Positions 12,291 through 23,385 of a stretch of 47,490 bases of DNA are shown piece by piece. A model generated the notes under the pieces. The model saw nothing but the letters and a program-made list of their open reading frames with translations, searched no databases and had not been told where the DNA came from. The first letter of the stretch is position 1, and each line of letters begins with the position of its first letter. Source of the stretch: Welwitschia mirabilis (Eukaryota > Gnetophyta > Gnetopsida > Welwitschiales); NCBI GenBank assembly GCA_051453625.1, contig JBOZIK010000001.1, positions 138,295,750 to 138,343,239 of the forward strand, in the 5' to 3' direction. A program made the translations under genes and the position numbers.

Positions 12291-12785
12291 AGAGCTTGTA
12301 AATGGGTTTATATTTATAATTAATCAGTAGATCTAAAATTGTATTTTATTTTTAAGGGGTGAAAATTTTATATTTGATTAAGTATTATCAATCTAAGAAA
12401 AATTAATATTATTTTATTTATAAATTAGTTAATATAGGATAAAGTAGTTATAAATTTTAAGAAGAATCAAGTAAAGATGATAAACCATGATTAAAGACTA
12501 GTCTTTCAAGATCATTCCAAATTAGTTGTTGATAATTTACTTAACATTAAGCATATAAAGAGGAAAAATAAGAAGAAATCATTAGTTTATATCCCTTTTC
12601 TTCAAATCAATCAACATGAAAAAAGGATAAACTCCAAAAAATCAAGTATGTCACTCCTTTAGGATGTTGAATATTTCATTGATCTTATTTAATAAATGCA
12701 ACCAATTTTCAAGGCATCATATAATAGCATGGTAAGATACGCCACTCCCCATATACAACCTACCAACACATCCAACACATAACTT

Positions 12786-13440
12786 TTACAAAAAGGTTTT
12801 ATTTCATCTAGTATATCACCATGAAAAAACATATTTTATTTATAATAAAAAAGAATGGAACATTTAGGTTATGTATTGATTATAAATAGTTGAAAAAAGT
12901 TACTATTAAAAATAAATATTTACTATTAATAATAGATTATCCTTTTAACAACTTAATAAATCTAAGGCATTTTCATAACTTAATTTAACATCTAAATACC
13001 ATCAACTTTAAAGTAAAAATCAAGATATTCATAAAATAGATTTTAAAACTTTTAATAGGGACTATGTGTTGATTGCTATGCCTTTAAGTTTAACTAATGC
13101 CCTTGCAATATTCATAAGTATCATGAATTACATATTCTAGATACATCTCAATTTCTTCATTATTTTATTTATTAGTGATATTTTATTTATTATAAATATT
13201 TTGAGGAACATTAAAGACACTTGAAAATACTAATGCAAACCTTAAGAAATTATTAACTATATGCTATTATGGAAAAATGTTTCTTTTGAAAGAAATCCAT
13301 CTAGTTTTTAAGTTATATGATATCAAGCAAGATATCTCAATTGATATAGATAAGTTTAGAGCACTTATGAAATGGCTAGCATCTAAAAATATTACAGATG
13401 TTAGAAGAATTATTAATCTTAATGGATACTATCATTGATT
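12786..13440 (+). pseudogene. Chromovirus reverse transcriptase remnant
   Basis: Several RT blocks are readable in shifting frames. The first is KKNGTFRLCIDYK near 12850-12888, followed by a stop where the usual Gln/Arg-Leu-Asn follows, then VTIKNKY. Next comes the block VLIAMPLSLTNALAIF near 13069-13116. The catalytic block follows as FISDILF near 13165, where gypsy elements have an aspartate pair; the first Asp is now Ser. The thumb-like tail includes MKWLASKNITDVRRI near 13369. Multiple stops and frameshifts show it is long dead. Confidence 0.8.
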
Positions 13441-13509
13441 CATATTCATCTTCTTCAAGATATTTCTTTCTTAAGAAGTATTTTAAGAAAAATAAATATT
13501 TTTAAGGTA

Positions 13510-13870
13510 TTTAAAATGTTTATAGTTCTTTGATTGTTTGATAGAGTGCTTAATCAATTCTTCCATTTTCATAGTGTTAAATGATTTTAAGATCATTTTA
13601 TTTTATAGTGATGCATTGAGAGAAGGTATTAGATATATTCTTAAAAGATATGAAAAAATAACAACTTGTAAATTAAGACAAATTAAGATACATAAGAGAA
13701 ATCAGCCTATCCATGATCTTGAATTATCTATAGCAATTTTTTCTTTAAATTTCTAAAAGCATTATTTTTGTGATTTTAAATTTAAATTCTTAACTAGTCA
13801 TAATTGTTTAAAATACATTTTAGCTTAATCAAACTTGAACATTAGATAAAGAATATGGATGAATTTGTTT
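13510..13870 (+). pseudogene. Chromovirus RNase H remnant
   Basis: The 72-codon open piece (13538-13756) reads YSDALREGI..., then LRQIKIHKRNQPIHDLELSI, which is the RNase H core with the first catalytic Asp (YSDA) and the Glu of HDLEL kept. After a stop it continues HYFCDFKFKFLTSHNCLKYIL, where the usual catalytic Asp of the 'TDH' motif has become Ser. RNase H would remove template RNA during reverse transcription. Confidence 0.8.
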
Positions 13871-13899
13871 TATAATTTTGATCTTAAAATTTAATATCA

Positions 13900-14840
13900 T
13901 GAATGTAATGAAAAGAAAGCTACAAATGCTGTTAGGAGACATAGTTAATTTTAAATAATTATAGAAATTCAAATTTAAATGCCTAATATTGTCTTAAAGG
14001 ATTAGAATAAATTTGAAAATTTTCAAAAATCAAGGATCAAGTAGAAAAATCAATGAATTTAGAATATTTTAGTATTAATTTAAATGGTATTATAGATTTA
14101 AGAAAAGGTTTTTGGTTTCTAATGTAGATGAAATTAGATAAAAGTTAATGTTTCAATTTCATAATCCACTAATATCAAGTCATCCTGATGAAATTAAGAT
14201 GTATCAATATGTAAAACAAAAATTTTAATGGCTAGCAATGAAGAGCAAGATATTACAAATTTGTATTAAAGTATCTAAATTATTAGTAAGTAAAGGTAGA
14301 AAATAAAAATCTAGAAAGATTCCTCTATTCTTGTGATGCCCCAAAATATAAATAGGATGGGATTTGTATTAATTTTAAGACTTCCAAATATTCAAATAGA
14401 TAATAATACAATTAGTGTTACAATTAATAGAGCAACAAAGGTAGCATACTTCATCCCATTAAAATCTACTTATAGTGTTAAGGATATAGCTAAAGTATAC
14501 ATTTAGAATGTTATTTATTTTTATGATGTCCTCTTAGTGATTATGTTTAATAGAGATTAAAAATTTACCTATAAGTTTTAGATAGGATTGTAATTGGGTT
14601 TAGGAACTAGGTTAAATATAAGCACTACATTTATTCCCTTAATACATGATCAAGTAACAAGGTTTAATTAATTTTTATAAGATATTCTTAGAGAACATGT
14701 TTTAGATGAACTTAAGAGTTAGGAATAATATTTATTATTACTTGAATTTGTGTATAATAACAATTACTAAAGCTTAATTTAAATAGCTTCATTTGAAGCT
14801 TTATATAGTTGAAAATGTGGAGCACATATTACATGAGTAA
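13900..14840 (+). pseudogene. Chromovirus integrase remnant
   Basis: Readable pieces include NRMGFVLILRLPN near 14352, where the first catalytic Asp (usually M-D-F-V) is Gly. Next is TINRATKVAYFIPLKSTYSV (14418-14477), then FNRD at about 14547, where the second catalytic Asp is Asn. The C-terminal catalytic-core piece is LLLLEFVYNNNY (near 14732-14767), followed after a break by a fragment like the usual FEALYGRKC block. The domain order and spacing fit a Ty3-gypsy integrase, and the sequence is clearly inactive. Confidence 0.8.
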
Positions 14841-15039
14841 AATCTAAGGATGATTAACTATAGGACCAAATATTATATGAGAAATAAAAAATAAAATGAG
14901 AACCATTAATAACAAAATTAAAAAATTGTAGTAACTAGAAAAATAATTCATGTAGATCATTGACAAATAGATCTTGAAGTCACATTAGTGCTTATGTATT
15001 TTTAAATTATTACAAATGGAATTAGTAATACAAAAAACT

Positions 15040-15440
15040 AATTAACCCCTAGATTTATTAAACCATTTAAGATACTAGAATGTGTTGAGCCTATAGCATA
15101 TAAGCTTACTCTATGTCCCTAATTAATGTAGATGCATAATGTTTTTCATGTAAGTATGTTAAGAAAGTATGTTATAGATATCTCTTATATGCTAAATTGA
15201 TCTCATATTCAGGTAGAAGTCAATTGTTTAACCATAGAGGAGTCATAAGCAATGTTAGACTAGAAAACACCAACTTCATATAGTAGGGAGATCCATCAAG
15301 TATAGATAAAATGAATAACCATAGTCTTGATGAATCTATTTGAAATCTAGAAGACTAAGTAAAAAATTAATAGGAAAATATTTTGAATTGCATAATATCT
15401 AGTTATAGATTACCGAACTCTTTACATATCTTAATTTCTA
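15040..15440 (+). pseudogene. Integrase C-terminal and chromodomain remnant
   Basis: The piece PRFIKPFKILECVEPIAYKL (near 15052-15111) is the GPY/F-type module at the end of chromovirus integrases. It is followed in the same register by VFHVSMLRKYVIDISYM (near 15143-15193), the linker that precedes the chromodomain in Tekay elements. The next stretch, with IHQV and KW, lies where a chromodomain is expected but is too decayed to show its aromatic cage. Chromodomains target insertion to heterochromatin, which fits the repeat-rich setting. Confidence 0.65.
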
Positions 15441-15456
15441 AGAGTAAATCATTCTA

Positions 15457-15468
15457 ATTGAGGGAGTA
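15457..15468 (+). other. Polypurine tract of the Tekay-like element
   Basis: AATTGAGGGAGTA followed by TGTTATATCAT, the probable 3' LTR start. A tract of the form 'ttgagggggagta' before TGTTA is typical for this clade. Confidence 0.6.
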
Positions 15469-16450
15469 TGTTATATCATATATTTTTTAAACTTTTAATT
15501 ACTCAAATACTAGACATGATAATATCTTAGTTATATGATACTTTTTTCCATTAAAATTTTGATGTGAAACCCTTCTTTAATTAGAGGCTTTATGAAATTT
15601 TAGTTTTATAACTAATAATGTCTTACATTTTTCACATGCCAAAGATAGACATTATGTTTAATTTTAAATTGTGAATGCTTGTATGATATATTAAGTAATT
15701 AATCTTAGTTTTTAATAATTTTACATAGTTCTAATATTGTTCATAATTATGTTATGAAAATTTTTGCTCTCCTTAGGAATAAAACTAATAAAGAAAATTC
15801 ATTTAAAATTAAAATTAAATAATTCCATTTATATAAACATATCCAATTTACATGGTAAAATTGTTAAATTGAAAATCTTATAAGAAGGTGTAAAATAATA
15901 AGAAAAGATTTATATAAATGGAAAATTAAAATTTTACATTATTCATTAATGCATGCATGCCACTTAGGTTAACAAAACTAAAATTTCTTAGTAAAAGTAA
16001 GTGATTAATGTAGTTAGTAAAAGAAGTTGATAAAAAAATTAAGTGTAATATATTCTATTATAACATTTTCTTCTTATGTTTTTTGTTGATAAATTTGGTG
16101 GATCTTGAAATTATTGAGCATGTAAATAAGTACATGTAGCATATCCATAAATCAAGTAGGAGAAAAAATTATATTTGACTCTGCCATGGCTATAATACTT
16201 CTTAATGCTTGCAAAAGTACTTGTTTTTCCTTTTTTTAAAATTTTCTGAAGAAATGTTCATTGTATTATGGACTAAGATTATTACAAAATACAACATCAA
16301 TAATACATTTGATAGGCCTATGGAGATGCTAAACTATAATAGGTTTGTAGTAAACACATAAATAGAGAAACAAAACTATCTAAGAAATTAATATAAAAAT
16401 ACTATTTTTTCCCAAAAATACTTATTGTTATATGATTTACAAGTTATTGA

Positions 16451-16560
16451 GTTAGCTAAAATTTTCTTCAAATTGTTAATTAATATCCATTTTTATTTGT
16501 GTAGAAGTAGCTAAAATGTTCTTCAAATTATTAACCAGTGTCCATTTTTATCTGTGTTCT
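16451..16560. repeat. Tandem duplication, 56-bp period, two copies
   Basis: GTTAGCTAAAATTTTCTTC... at 16451 is repeated as GTAGCTAAAATGTTCTTC... at 16507, with about eight mismatches over 54 bp. A simple local duplication in non-coding DNA. Confidence 0.85.
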
Positions 16561-16815
16561 AGTGTAAGACCAATTTCTTATGGATTCTAATGATTTCATT
16601 CTTTTACATCCATGGAGGCATGCTAGAATAGTATAATAGTCATTCCATTTAGTAAATTAAGCTTTTGTGTAGTATACTACCTCTTTGTCTTGCTCCTCCT
16701 TCTTACCTTGCTTAGCTGACTACTCTAGCTTAGAGTTATCTATTTTTAAGTCACATGCTTCTAGATTTTCAATTTATTCTTTAGTTTCTTATTTTTCACT
16801 CTTTGCTTTTAATGT

Positions 16816-16953
16816 TTTTCCACATGATTTTCGTTTTTTGGATTGATTTCAATTTCCTCTCTGCTAGTGTCTTCTTGTGTTTGGTATAAGAGGTGATTTT
16901 CATCTTCACTTGCTAGTTCCTCATTATCACTTATGTTGATAATATCCAACTAG
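16816..16953 (-). pseudogene. Acidic, charged open frame of unknown origin
   Basis: A minus-strand frame of about 45 codons between stops reads ISDNEELASEDENH, then YQTQEDTSREEIEI. The composition (Glu, Asp, Asn, Ser, Gln) is unlike random AT-rich translation. It could be the hinge of a gag protein or the tail of another transposon ORF. No family is recognisable and the frame lacks a start codon. Confidence 0.25.
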
Positions 16954-17281
16954 GCAGACTAAGTATGTCTTAATGAATTCTCAAACTAGCTTCTCTATAT
17001 ATCTTTCTTAAAAGAATTTTCTCTAGTTATTTACTCTTCTTACTATAGTCAAAGTTTAGTTATTCCTACAAAACTAACCTTCGCCTCTAGTTCTTTTTCT
17101 TATTCTTGTTGAGTTGTTTATTTGAATTATTATTTGTCAATTAATATGAAAATAATGTTTTCTATGTAGCAAAATTTATTTTATCTTGTGTAGAAAATAT
17201 TAATCACTTGCAGGTTAGAAGGTAAAGCAATGTTTATCATATTTTGATCCTAAAACATATTAAGTTTTGTTATCCTTTTGA

Positions 17282-17718
17282 GGGGTTAACTGGACTTCTA
17301 AGGAGTTGACCGCACCTAAAGTGAACAATCAAAAATAAACTAAATTTAAAGGGGTTAACTGGATATTTGAGGGGTTGACTGAACTTGTGAACCCAAGAAC
17401 TAGTACTTCTAAACTAATCATTAAGGGATCGACTAGACATACGAGGGGTCAAATGGACCTGAGCACTATGCATCTAATACTTCTGAACTGATCATCAAGG
17501 GGTCTACTAGATATCTAAAGGATCAATCGGACCTAAGAACTATGCACCCAATACTTCCTAGCTAATCATGAAGATGTCAATGGGACACCTGAGGGGTCCA
17601 TCAAACTTGAGAATTGAGCATCAATACTTCACAGTCAATAATCAAGGGGTTAACCAGATTCTTGAGAAGTTAACTGAACCTAGAATAGAAAATTATGATG
17701 AATTTTATCAAGACCAAG
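17282..17718 (+). repeat. ~74-bp tandem repeats in the copia 5' LTR
   Basis: Units begin at 17282, 17351, 17425, 17499, 17573 and 17646 (spacing 69, 74, 74, 74, 73). Each unit opens with two ~20-bp half-repeats of the type GGGGT(C/T)(G/A)ACTGGAC. An A/T-rich spacer follows that often reads GCACTATGCAnCnAATACTTC, and most units end AATCATnAA. Further single half-repeats continue to about 17900. The 3' LTR carries the same array. CpG in the half-repeat has usually decayed (TTAAC, TTGAC, TCAAC). Confidence 0.9.
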
Positions 17719-18173
17719 TAGGTGATTTAAATAGATATACGAGCGATCAAATAAGTGGTTAACTAAATCCTAAGGGATCAACTAGACATGGAGCCATAAG
17801 AAACTAGATTGATCAAAAAGAACATAAAGGTAACCTATTTAAGTGACAATACTAGGATAGGTCAACTAAATATTTAAGCAGTCAACCAGCCATGATGTAA
17901 ATGAAAATTTTATAGCCATTATGTAGCCATTTTATGGCCATTGGAAGAGATTTTTTGCTTGTAAAAACCTTTAAAATATATTACTATATATAGTCAAGAG
18001 TTAAATCACTGTTACACCTTTTACCAAACTTTTGAATCTGGTGGATTTATCATTATACTCATTTAGCATTGCATTCTTGACCAAAGACAAATTAACAACT
18101 ATGGTATCTTTGCATATGAGGTTAGATCTATAGCACTCCTTTGTTTCTAGATTGTATCATCTTCAAGAGAAGT

Positions 18174-18273
18174 NNNNNNNNNNNNNNNNNNNNNNNNNNN
18201 NNNNNNNNNNNNNNNNNNNNNNNNNNNNNNNNNNNNNNNNNNNNNNNNNNNNNNNNNNNNNNNNNNNNNNNNN
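18174..18273. other. Assembly gap (100 N) with duplicated flanks
   Basis: Exactly 100 N. The 51 bases just before the gap (18123-18173) are identical to the 51 bases just after it (18274-18324). This is best explained as two overlapping contig ends that were not merged, so the LTR is probably about 151 bp shorter than shown. Confidence 0.9.
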
Positions 18274-18744
18274 TAGATCTATAGCACTCCTTTGTTTCTA
18301 GATTGTATCATCTTCAAGAGAAGTTATTCAATACTTTTATTAAGCCAAATATCAAGTGATACCTATGCATCTGGAAATACTATATCATAACTACTATGCT
18401 TTCTTACTAAAGATTAAGATAGAGCCTTAAGAAAAAGTCCATTTGTAAATGTTATAGGTGAACTTGTACTACTTGGAATAGATTAATAGAGATATGGATC
18501 AGGATAGATGATAAAATAATCACTAAGAGTGGAGTAGGGCATTTTTCTGAACCACTATAAATCTTGTGTGCTTCTGATTGATATTTTTATGCTTTCTATT
18601 ATTTTCATTTTTTAGAATACTTTCAGTTTTCATACACAAGTTTTTAGTGATTATTTTTCAAGAAAAGTATTTTTATTTTAAAGATTATTTAATAAAATTT
18701 TAGAATCCTATTCACTCCCCCTCTAGGATTCTTAATCCTACAAT

Positions 18745-18756
18745 TGGCATCAAAGC
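18745..18756 (+). other. Primer-binding site of the copia element (initiator tRNA-Met type)
   Basis: TGGCATCAAAGC, two mismatches from the common TGGTATCAGAGC complement of the initiator tRNA-Met. It lies two bases after the LTR-terminal CA, as in other plant copia elements. Confidence 0.8.
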
Positions 18757-18807
18757 TACATTGAGTCTGTGTTAAGATTTTAATAGATCTAGACTCTAGA
18801 ACCAAAA

Positions 18808-20060
18808 ATGAATAATCCTGTTGATGGTTTTTCCACTAGTCATCCACCTATGTTTGATGGGTTAAATTATGCTTATTAGAAACCTGAATGGTAATCTTTC
18901 TTAAATCCTAATATGTGGAAATTAAAGAGGTTATTTACAAAGGATGTATTATCCCTACTTTAGTGAAAATCGATGCTAATGGTAATATTATTTTCATTTT
19001 AAAAACCTAAGACTAATGGAATACCACTGATATATCCAAAGCTACCATAAATGCCTATGCTCTTAAGATTATATTTTATGCAATTTATGTAGATAAATTT
19101 AAATAGATTGTAAATTTTGAACATGTAAAGGAGCCATGGGATATTCTTGAAGTTGCACATGAAGGAAAATTCATAGTTAAGAAAGCCAAATTTCAAATGC
19201 TTATCTCAAAATTTAAAAACATTCATATGGATGAGGAGGAAACTTTACAGGGTTCTTTGCTAGTCTTACTAACATTGTTAATTCGATGAAAAGTCTAGAT
19301 GAAAGATTGAATGAAGCAAAAGTTGTTTAAAAAGTGCTAAGATCCCTTCGAAGGAGATTTGAATCAAAAGTCATAGTAATCAAAGAAAGAAAGAATATCA
19401 ACATAATGGTACTATAAGAGCTCTAAGGTAATTTTAAAATATATGAATTAAGATTTTCTATAGATAAGAAGAAAGGTATTACTTTGAACTATGTGTAGGA
19501 AGGGTAGAGGTTAGAGAAATAAGATGAAGATCTAGATAATGATGAAGTTGCTCTTCTAGCAAAAAGATTCAAGAAATTATTACATAGAAGGAAGAAGGAA
19601 GGTGAGCTAAGTAGAGGTACAAGAAGAGGACACTCAAAGTATAGGAAGGATCAAGACAGAGAAAAAGAGATCCAATGATTTGCATAAAAGGCTTTGAATT
19701 ACACCATGGATAATGTGGATGAAAATGATAATAGTAGTTTAGAGCAAGATTTAGATAGATACGAAAGACTCTCTTTTATGGCAATTATGCCTCTATTACA
19801 GAACTTGCTTTGTACATCAAAACCTGATGATTTGGCCATGATTGAAGAAGAATAGGATGAGTTAGAAAATAGTCATCAAGAACTATACTTAGGATGTGAA
19901 AACTTGGCAAAGAACATAAATTACTTGAATAAGATTGTAAAATCTCTCACCAAAGTAAGGAAGGAAATGAAATCGAAGTACAAAAAGATCAACTCTAAAA
20001 ATTCCGATCTCATTTTATAGGTAAAAGATTTATCTTATTATGTTAATTTTTTTGTGATTC
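18808..20060 (+). pseudogene. gag: Copia gag remnant
   Basis: The start codon at 18808 begins MNNPVDGFSTS. FDGLNYAY follows, the substrate-like opening of copia gag proteins, with a stop where Trp is expected. The central block EPWDILEVAHEG...KKAKFQMLISKF (19131-19225) is well kept for about 35 codons. After several frame changes a charged region follows with dense Lys/Arg (about 19590-19660). Then a leucine- and lysine-rich coiled coil reads ELYLGCENLAKNINYLNKIV (near 19880-19940). A CCHC zinc knuckle was not found in the space before the protease. Gag would form the particle. Stops at many Trp and Gln positions show long inactivity. Confidence 0.75.
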
Positions 20061-20401
20061 ATGTAAATTGAAACAAATTCTTAAAATTTGAAAACTAGCT
20101 TATGATAAGTTAGGTATTGGCTTCATCCCCTCAAAATCACAAAGTCAACAAAATCAGATAACTTGGTAAAACAAGTTTATTTCTAAAGTTACTTATCATT
20201 TCTATAATAAGTTAAATCATTTAAAGCTATTTTGAAATTCTAGGAAATTAATGTTATTTTCAAATTCAGTAAGTTCCTTTCCATTTAAAATTATTCTAAA
20301 AGAAATTTTACCACATTAGTCTAAAAGAACTAAGTGGATAAAAGCTAATGATTTGAAAAGCCTCTTAATTCAAACATCTTTCAAGTTTCAAATGGTGGTA
20401 G

Positions 20402-20782
20402 CTAGTATTTGGATAGTAGGTGCTCGCAACATATAACAGGAGACAAATTTAGATTCAAATAGTTGAGTGACTTCGATGAAGGAGATATCACTTTTGGTAA
20501 TAATGAAAGAGCAAACATCAACGGTATCAGAAGCATTGGTGGAGGTAACTTACCTAAAATAAATGAAGTTTTATATGTAAATGGTTTAAAGAATAATTTA
20601 CTTAGTATTAGCCAAATTTATGATAAAGGCTATAAGGTCATTTTTGATAGGTCTAAGTGTGAAATTTTGCATGTCAAAACAAATGATGTTATTCTTGAAG
20701 TAAATAAAATAGACAATGTTTATATCATAGATCAATCATTTTCTTCTTATTATTTTTCTCATGTTTCTCAAGAAGATATTTA
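20402..20782 (+). pseudogene. Copia protease remnant, copy 1
   Basis: The frame reads YLDSRCSQHITGDKFRFK, then a stop. From 20463 there are 106 open codons through DITFGNNERANINGIRSIGG and LSISQIYDKGYKVIFD, ending QEDI at a stop. The active-site motif keeps Asp-Ser but has Arg in place of Gly. The Trp before it and the Trp at the end (stop at 20780) are stops. The second copy (22012 on) retains Trp at that last site, so it was lost here. Confidence 0.8.
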
Positions 20783-21911
20783 GCATAAATGTTTAGATTA
20801 TGTTAACTATGATCAAATGATTATTCATAAAGAGATTATCAAAAGTATTCCAAAAATAAATGGTGAAAGACATGCTTTATGTAATGTGTGTCCAAAGAGA
20901 AAACAAATAACAAATTCACATAAGAGTAAAAACTAAGTTTCCACAACTATGCTATTAAAACTCATTCATATGGATTTGGTAGATCCCATTTAAACTTAAA
21001 GTTTAGGTAATAAATTCTATTTTCTTACCATGATTGATGATTTCTCTAGATATACATGAGTTGAATTTCTTTTAAATAAATCTAAAACTCACAATAAAAT
21101 TCAAAATAAGAAAGGGTATACCATAAAGAAAATAAGAAACGATCATGGTGTTGAATTTAAAAATTATTTATTAGAATTGATCAGTAATTTTTAGCCCTTA
21201 AAACACCACAACAAAATGGTATTACTAAAAGAAAAAACATAGTCCTCCAAGAAATGGAAGAACTATGTTAAATGACAAGGAAGTTCTAAAATCATTTTAG
21301 GCTAAGTTTGTTAGCACTACATGTTATATTATTAATAGATTTTATGTTAGATCTAATATGGATAAAACACCATACAAGTTATAAAAGGGAAGATAACCCA
21401 ATGGTTCTTATTTTAAAGTATTAAAAAGTAAATGTTATGTGCTAAAAGGTAGAGAACATCTAAGTAAATTTGAGTCTAAAGCTAATGAAGCTATATTTTT
21501 GGGATACTTAACTAGAAGTAGAGATTATAATGTTTTTAACAAGAAAAGTTTAACTATATAATAATCAATAAATACGTAAATTAATGATGTTGACACAAGG
21601 CCTATTTGTTTAAATGATGGGGAAGACATATCTCCAAGCACTCCCATAACTAATGTAGTGTCTACTGAAAATAAAGAAGAACCTACAAAAAACATCACAA
21701 CTAAAAAGTTCAAAGAGCTAAAATATCATCCTTTAAGGTATATTATTAGAGAAGTTAGCTTAAAAATAAATCAAGGAATGCTATGAAGAATTTTTCTTCC
21801 AACATTTGTTATGTTTCTAAAATAGAACCTAAGAAATTTGAAGAAGCTAAATCCCATGAAGAATGGATGATGGCTATGTAAGATGAATTATAATAATGTA
21901 AGAGAAATAAT
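20783..21911 (+). pseudogene. Copia GAG-pre-integrase and integrase remnant, copy 1
   Basis: HKCLDYVNYDQM is the start of the GAG-pre-integrase zinc region. The integrase core follows as LIHMDLVDP, then MIDDFSRYT with a stop at the Trp, then KIRNDHGVEFKNY, in which the Asp of the second catalytic site is kept (NDHG). The usual Pro-Gln-Gln-Asn-Gly motif is displaced by a frameshift but remains readable (about 21190-21225). The piece ends in EEWMMAM, the junction leading into RT, exactly at the gap. Integrase inserts the cDNA into the genome. This copy is broken by at least six stops. Confidence 0.75.
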
Positions 21912-22011
21912 NNNNNNNNNNNNNNNNNNNNNNNNNNNNNNNNNNNNNNNNNNNNNNNNNNNNNNNNNNNNNNNNNNNNNNNNNNNNNNNNNNNNNNNNN
22001 NNNNNNNNNNN
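21912..22011. other. Assembly gap (100 N) at the join of two protease-integrase copies
   Basis: Exactly 100 N. The sequence before the gap ends at a point which, in the second copy, lies at about 23451. The sequence after it restarts in the middle of the protease. The doubling of protease-integrase therefore coincides with a join between contigs. Confidence 0.95.
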
Positions 22012-23385
22012 AATGGAAGATCCAAAAATTGAAGGGATCAGAAGTATCGATGGAGGTAACTTACTTAGAATAAATTAAGTTTTGTATGTCAATGTATTAA
22101 AGCATAATTTACTCATTATTAGCTAAATTTATGACAAGGTCATAAGGTCATTTTTTATATTTCTAAATATGAATTCAGACATAGCAATGCAAACAACATT
22201 ATTCTCAAAGCAAATTAAATAGATAATGTTTATAGCATAGATCAATCATTTTTAACTTATTATTTTCCCATGTTAACCAAGAAGATATTTGGCATAAACC
22301 ATTAGGTAATGTTAATTACAATCATTTAAAAATAATTATTAGAAAAGAATTTATCAAAAATACTTTAAAAATAAATGTTACAAAACATGGTGTTTGTGAC
22401 GTTTGCTAAAAAGGAAAACAAATAAGAACATTAAACAAGAGTAAAAACTAAGTTTCCACAACTATGCCTTTAGAACTTATTCATATGGATTTGGTAGTAC
22501 CAGTTTAAACTCAAAGTTTAGAGGGTAAATACTAATTTCTTATCATGATTGATGATTTTTCAAGATATACATGGGTTGAATTTCTTTCAAACAAATTTAA
22601 AAATTGCAAACATTAGGTTGAGATATGTAATAAAATCCAAAATAAGAAAGGTTATACCATAAAAAAAAGAAGTGATTATGGTGGTGAATTTAAAATTATT
22701 TATTTAAGAAGTATTATATTGACAATGGTATTGATCATCAATTTTTAGTCTCTAAAGCAACTCAACAAAATGGTATTTCTAAGAGAAAGAATAAATTCCT
22801 CTAAGAAATGGCAAGAAGTATGTTAAATGACAAGGAGGTATCAAAATTCTTTTGGAATAAATTTGTTAGTACTACATGTTATATCATAAGTAGAGTTTAT
22901 CTTAGACCCGATATAGATAAAACTCCTTATGAGTTATGGAAAAGAAGACAACTAAATATTTGGGAGTAAATGTTATGTGTTAAAAGATAGAAAACATTTA
23001 AGCAAATTTGTGCCTAAAGTTAATGAAGCTATATTTTTGTGTTATTCAACTAGAAGTAGAGCTTTTTGTGTTTTCAACAAGAGAATATTAACTATGGAGG
23101 ATTTAATAAATATGATAATTGATGATATTGGCATAACACCTATTTATTCAAATGATGAGGAAGACATATCTCCAAGTACCCTCGCAACTAAAGAAATATC
23201 TACTAAAAAAGAAGAAGAATTTTCTACAAAATAAGCCACAACTAAAAAGATTAAAGAGCTAAAAAATCACACTTTAGGATATATTATTGAAGAAATTAGC
23301 TTGAATATAAAGACAAGGAGATCTATGAGGGATTTTTATGCCAAATTTGTTATGTTTCACAAATAGAAACTAAGAGATTTGAAGA
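22012..23385 (+). pseudogene. Second protease to integrase segment of copia type
   Basis: It restarts within protease (EGIRSIDGGNLL) and runs through GAG-pre-integrase, with DIWHKPLGNVN near 22285 where the Trp is kept. It continues through integrase (LIHMDLV, then MIDDFSRYTWVEFL near 22543, intact here), the ELWKRRQLN block, and an 85-codon open piece at 22977-23234 ending in a charged linker (SNDEEDISPS). It is roughly 75-85% identical by eye to copy 1, so it is not an allelic duplicate. It joins directly to the RT below. Confidence 0.75.

Larger units (their letters stand above)
10211..15468 (+). mobile_element. Degenerate Tekay/Del-like Ty3-gypsy chromovirus
   Basis: Gag, protease, RT, RNase H, integrase and chromodomain remnants follow one another on the plus strand in the order typical of Ty3-gypsy elements with one long polyprotein. 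Every domain is broken by many stops and frameshifts. The internal region is about 5.3 kb, close to the usual size. The element is bounded by the LTR end/PBS at 10201 and a polypurine tract at 15457. It is an old, immobile copy, and probably the most decayed of the recognisable elements here. Confidence 0.85.
15469..17118 (+). mobile_element. Probable 3' LTR of the Tekay-like element and unassigned flank
   Basis: The start is set by the polypurine tract. No terminal GGGTGTTACA-like end or second PBS could be found, so the LTR end is unknown and later DNA may be something else. The right half (16600-17100) is less AT-rich on average and pyrimidine-rich on the plus strand. It contains the short acidic frame listed separately. 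Confidence 0.4.
17119..18742 (+). mobile_element. 5' LTR of the copia element
   Basis: The LTR is paired with 26832-28140 by long collinear similarity. Both begin with ttgaattattatttg and both carry aaatcactattacacctttt and tgatacctat. The right end is the CA just before the PBS (18745). Including a 100-N gap and an assembly duplication around it, the LTR is about 1.6 kb. The 3' part ends with the very pyrimidine-rich ccctctaggattcttaatcc. The central portion consists of ~74-bp tandem repeats (separate entry). No obvious TATA box was fixed. Confidence 0.85.

Noticed and set aside
17282-17718. Regularly spaced repeats that could be taken for a CRISPR-like array
   Set aside because: The 'spacers' are themselves repeated, the array lies in both LTRs of a plant retrotransposon, and no cas-like gene is present.
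20463-20783. The 106-codon frame as a host gene
   Set aside because: It is the copia protease and linker, continuous in motif order with a stop-containing frame upstream (YLDS...) and integrase downstream.
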